Shown: one piece after another, positions 61,207 through 64,000 of the stretch
Position numbering within the stretch: position 1 is the stretch's first letter
How the letters are laid out: each line of letters begins with the position of its first letter
DNA from: Vibrio agarivorans
Lineage (GTDB): Bacteria > Pseudomonadota > Gammaproteobacteria > Enterobacterales > Vibrionaceae
DNA: 64,000 nucleotides
Assembly: GCF_030409635.1 (NCBI RefSeq)
Contig: NZ_JAUFQF010000004.1
Location: forward strand, 592,241-656,240
Direction of reading: 5' to 3'
Notes under the pieces: generated by a model
Told to the model about the DNA's origin: nothing
Database searches by the model: none
Seen by the model: the letters and a program-made list of their open reading frames with translations, nothing else
Translations under genes and position numbers: made by a program

Positions 61207-63129
61207 ATGATCACCTTTACTGATATCCAACTTCTCCGTGGTGGAAAGCCACTTCTAGACCAAGCATCAGCCACTATCCACCCGGGGGATAAAATTGGCT
61301 TAGTCGGTAAAAACGGCTGCGGTAAATCAACGCTTTTTGCACTAATGAAAGATGAGTTATCGATTGATGCCGGTAGCTTCCAACAACCCAAACACTGGGA
61401 GCTCGCATGGGTTGCCCAAGAAACACCAGCACTGGATCGCAGCGCCATCGAATATGTGATTGATGGTGATAGAGAGTATCGCCAACTAGAAAAGCGTCTT
61501 GCTGAAGCAGAGCAAGTCGACAATGGCACGCTCGTTGCGGATTTGCATGGGCAAATTGAGACCATTGGCGGTTATACGATTCGCTCCCGTGCGGCAGAGT
61601 TACTTGATGGCCTTGGTTTCAGCCAAGACCAAATGCAATGGAACCTGACACAGTTTTCCGGTGGTTGGCGTATGCGCCTTAACTTAGCGCAAGCGCTATT
61701 GTGTCGCTCAGATCTACTACTACTCGATGAACCGACCAACCACTTAGACTTAGATGCCGTTATGTGGCTTGAGCGTTGGCTACAGTCTTACCCTGGCACA
61801 TTGGTCTTGATCTCGCACGACCGAGACTTTCTCGATCCGATCGTCACCCGCATCATTCATATCGAGAATGAGAAGCTTAACGAATACACCGGCAACTACT
61901 CCTCATTTGAAGATCAACGTGCTCAAAAGCTGGTTCTGCAACAAGCGATGTTCCAAAAGCAGCAGAAGCAGATGGCGCACATGCAAAGCTACATCGACCG
62001 TTTCCGTTACAAAGCGTCTAAGGCTCGTCAGGCACAAAGCCGCATTAAAGCGCTTGAGAAACTCGAAAAGGTGCTGCCTGCCCAATTTGATAACCCATTC
62101 AGCTTTGAGTTCCGTGAACCCGCTGCACTTCCTAATCCAATCATGATGATGGATGACGTAGCAGCAGGTTATGACGACAACCTGATCCTAGAGAAAATTC
62201 GCCTTAATCTCGTTCCGGGCAGCCGTATTGGCCTACTTGGTCGCAACGGTGCCGGTAAGTCGACCCTAATTAAGCTCCTTTCTGGCGAGCTAACACCACA
62301 AGGTGGTGACTTAACCTATTCTCAAGGTGTCAAAATTGGTTATTTCGCTCAGCATCAGCTAGAGACGCTGCACCCAGAAGAAACACCTTTACAACATATG
62401 ATGCAGGTAGCGCCAAACCACACCGAGCAACAACTGCGCGACTACTTGGGCAGTTTTGGTTTCCAGGGTGATAAAGCACTCGAGAAAGTGGCGCCGTTCT
62501 CTGGCGGAGAAAAAGCTCGTCTCGTGCTGGCATTAATCGTGTGGCAAAAGCCAAACCTACTGCTTCTCGATGAGCCAACCAACCACCTTGATTTGGATAT
62601 GCGCCAAGCTCTTACGCTAGCACTACAAACATTTGAGGGTGCGATGGTCATCGTCAGCCACGATAGATACCTATTACGCGCCACGACAGATGACCTGTAC
62701 TTAGTGCATGACAAACAAGTGGCACCATTCAATGGCGATCTGACTGATTATTATAAATGGCTGACTGAACAACAAAAAATCGAAAAGAAAGAGGCACAAT
62801 CTGCGCAGCCAGCCAAAGACAGTAGCCAAAGTGCTGCAGCTAAGAAAGAGCAGAAGCGCCGCGAAGCAGAATTTCGTAAACAGACCGCTCCTATTCGCAA
62901 AACTCTGACAAAACTCGAAGAAAAAATGGATAAGTTAGGCGCCGCTGTCGCACAAGCTGAACAACAATTATTAGATAACAGCCTGTATGAAGCAGAAAAC
63001 AAAGCTAAACTTAACCAAGTACTTGCTGATCAAGCCAACGCAAAGTCTCAACTCGAAGAGGTTGAAATGGAGTGGATGGAGCAGCAAGAGACGCTTGAGC
63101 AGATGGAACAGGAATTCAACGCAGTATGA
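61207..63129 (+). CDS. yheS: ABC-F ATPase YheS (ribosome-associated)
   Basis: A 640-aa cytosolic ABC-F protein with two nucleotide-binding domains and no membrane part. Domain 1: Walker A GKNGCGKST, signature FSGGWRMRLNLAQ, Walker B LLLLDEPTNHLDLD. Domain 2: GRNGAGKST, FSGGEKARLVLA, LLLLDEPTNHLDLDMRQ. The linker between is about 80 residues and rich in KxxQ, the P-site tRNA interaction motif. A C-terminal coiled coil from about 530 completes it. ABC-F proteins of this group relieve stalled translation. The ATG at 61207 is chosen over one eleven codons upstream. Confidence 0.94.
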   Translation: MITFTDIQLLRGGKPLLDQASATIHPGDKIGLVGKNGCGKSTLFALMKDELSIDAGSFQQPKHWELAWVAQETPALDRSAIEYVIDGDREYRQLEKRLAEAEQVDNGTLVADLHGQIETIGGYTIRSRAAELLDGLGFSQDQMQWNLTQFSGGWRMRLNLAQALLCRSDLLLLDEPTNHLDLDAVMWLERWLQSYPGTLVLISHDRDFLDPIVTRIIHIENEKLNEYTGNYSSFEDQRAQKLVLQQAMFQKQQKQMAHMQSYIDRFRYKASKARQAQSRIKALEKLEKVLPAQFDNPFSFEFREPAALPNPIMMMDDVAAGYDDNLILEKIRLNLVPGSRIGLLGRNGAGKSTLIKLLSGELTPQGGDLTYSQGVKIGYFAQHQLETLHPEETPLQHMMQVAPNHTEQQLRDYLGSFGFQGDKALEKVAPFSGGEKARLVLALIVWQKPNLLLLDEPTNHLDLDMRQALTLALQTFEGAMVIVSHDRYLLRATTDDLYLVHDKQVAPFNGDLTDYYKWLTEQQKIEKKEAQSAQPAKDSSQSAAAKKEQKRREAEFRKQTAPIRKTLTKLEEKMDKLGAAVAQAEQQLLDNSLYEAENKAKLNQVLADQANAKSQLEEVEMEWMEQQETLEQMEQEFNAV

Positions 63130-63602
63130 CCAATCAGCAGGCACATCAACTTCTCACCATGGAGCAACTGTGGCAATTTAGCCTCGAGTACTACTCGAGC
63201 AGAGAAGTGAAAGATGCCTGCCTAGCATTGCAAAACCAGTTTCACGGTAATGTGAATCTGTTGATCGCCCTAAAATGGCTCGATGAGCATCACTACACCA
63301 TCCAAGAACAGGACTGGCATCGAGTCGAACAATCTCTCGGGCGCACCGAAGCGCTATTGCATCACTATCGAGAGCTACGCAGAAAGCTCAAAACAGCGCT
63401 AAGTGACACACTGTACAGAGAAGCCCTACAGTTTGAATTACAACTAGAAAAACAACAGCAAGCCGACCTCGTAGACTGTATTAATCACCTCACCCTCACC
63501 AGTAGAGAGGAACACAGTCTAACCCAGATGTACTGCCTACAACTTGGCGCAGAACACCTACAGGCGGCTTTCGCTAAGCCAGTGGAAGCGTTGCTCAACT
63601 AA
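63126..63602 (+). CDS. TIGR02444 (DUF2390) family protein
   Basis: A 158-aa, mostly alpha-helical, cytosolic protein. The family start LWQFSLEYYSSREVKDACLALQNQFHGNVNLLIALKWLDEH is clear, followed by REALQFELQLEKQQQADL. No catalytic motif. Function is unknown. Its ATG overlaps the yheS stop (ATGA), and yheT follows after 29 bp, so it is translationally coupled to yheS. Confidence 0.87.
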   Translation: MTNQQAHQLLTMEQLWQFSLEYYSSREVKDACLALQNQFHGNVNLLIALKWLDEHHYTIQEQDWHRVEQSLGRTEALLHHYRELRRKLKTALSDTLYREALQFELQLEKQQQADLVDCINHLTLTSREEHSLTQMYCLQLGAEHLQAAFAKPVEALLN

Positions 63603-63631
63603 GCAACCGATAGATACAAGGACTGTAGTAT

Positions 63632-64000
63632 ATGCCACAATTTATCGCTGCAACGGGCCTAAAAAACCCTCACGCCCAAACCCTATTTCCGCGCATGATT
63701 CGTAAGAAAGCGCTGTTTGAGCCTCAATGGCAAACTCTCGACACACCCGATGGTGACTTTCTTGATCTCGCTTGGAGTCAAGACCCTAACCACCCTGATG
63801 CGCAGAAAAAGCCGCTATTCGTGCTTTTCCACGGACTAGAAGGCTGTTTTTATAGCCCTTACGCCAATGGCCTAATGAAAGCCTTCGCTGATGACGGATG
63901 GCTATCTGTGATGATGCACTTTCGCGGCTGTAGTGGAAAACCTAACCTACAAGCTCGAGCCTATCACTCGGGAGAAACGGAAGACGCCCGTTTTTTCCTT
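63632..64000 (+). CDS. yheT: YheT-like alpha/beta hydrolase, 3' end outside the window
   Basis: The first 123 codons of a YheT homologue: KNPHAQTLFPRMIRKKALFEPQWQTLDTPDGDFLDLAWSQ, then the oxyanion-side motif VLFHGLEGCFYSPYANGLMKAF and MMHFRGCSGKPN, YHSGETEDARFFL. Substrate unknown. The nucleophile serine and the rest of the triad lie beyond the window edge. Third gene of yheS-TIGR02444-yheT. Confidence 0.93.
   Translation, partial: MPQFIAATGLKNPHAQTLFPRMIRKKALFEPQWQTLDTPDGDFLDLAWSQDPNHPDAQKKPLFVLFHGLEGCFYSPYANGLMKAFADDGWLSVMMHFRGCSGKPNLQARAYHSGETEDARFFL

Overview
The window is a stretch of Vibrio chromosome, almost certainly the large chromosome of a Vibrio species. The evidence is a motX gene (sodium-driven polar flagellum) beside purA, a DUF2796/ABC/DUF3299 zinc-type cluster behind a Zur box, a TIGR03899 protein, a DUF2780 (VcgC/VcgE-type) protein, and protein sequences close to Vibrio orthologues throughout. 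It holds no rRNA, tRNA, insertion sequence, prophage, integron or CRISPR array. Most of it is conserved core genome.

Layout. 1-8.9 kb: the 3' part of mgtE (Mg2+ channel), then pmbA, yjgA/darP, the thiBPQ thiamine importer with a TPP riboswitch, ubiX and mpl. 9.1-19.3 kb: fbp, ppa, a DUF2799 lipoprotein, ytfP-tamB-tamA, msrA, ytfK and ytfJ. This matches the E. coli pmbA-yjgA-mpl-fbp...ppa...ytfP-tamB-tamA-msrA...ytfK-ytfJ neighbourhood, with thiBPQ and ubiX interposed. 19.3-23.2 kb: a Zur-box-controlled operon of five genes (small His-rich protein, His-rich DUF2796 periplasmic protein, ABC ATPase, FtsX-type permease, DUF3299 protein). This is the least conventional part of the window and resembles the zrg zinc-acquisition locus described in V. 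cholerae. 23.2-24.6 kb: an unannotated 36-residue membrane miniprotein and a TIGR03899 gene. 24.6-30.3 kb: the sulfate-assimilation operon cobA-cysD-cysN-(SLC13 permease)-cysC. 30.5-35.1 kb: cpdB, elaA, ytfB/oapA-like, fklB and a DUF2780 gene.

35.2-49.2 kb, minus strand: the complete S10, spc and alpha ribosomal-protein operons, with secY, rpoA and rpmJ. Each operon has a recognisable promoter, and terminators or leader structures lie at the expected places. 49.3-54.4 kb: rlmB, rnr and nsrR, with the flavohaemoglobin gene hmp divergent from nsrR behind a candidate NsrR box. 54.4-57.7 kb: motX under a near-consensus sigma-28 promoter, purA, and an isoaspartyl peptidase. 57.8-64 kb: kefG-kefB-yheV-slyD on one strand and yheS, a TIGR02444 gene and a truncated yheT on the other, again the E. 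coli arrangement.

How the genes work together. There are three nutrient-import or assimilation modules, each with a visible control element or an unusual transporter: thiamine (TPP riboswitch), zinc (Zur box), and sulfate (SLC13 permease inside cysDN-C). There is one envelope-assembly module (TamA/TamB), one nitrosative-stress module (NsrR/Hmp) and the translation supercluster. The best candidates for new biology are the two uncharacterised members of the zinc operon with its internal hairpin and coding minisatellite, and the miniprotein at 23265-23375. I did not find a wholly novel multi-gene system.
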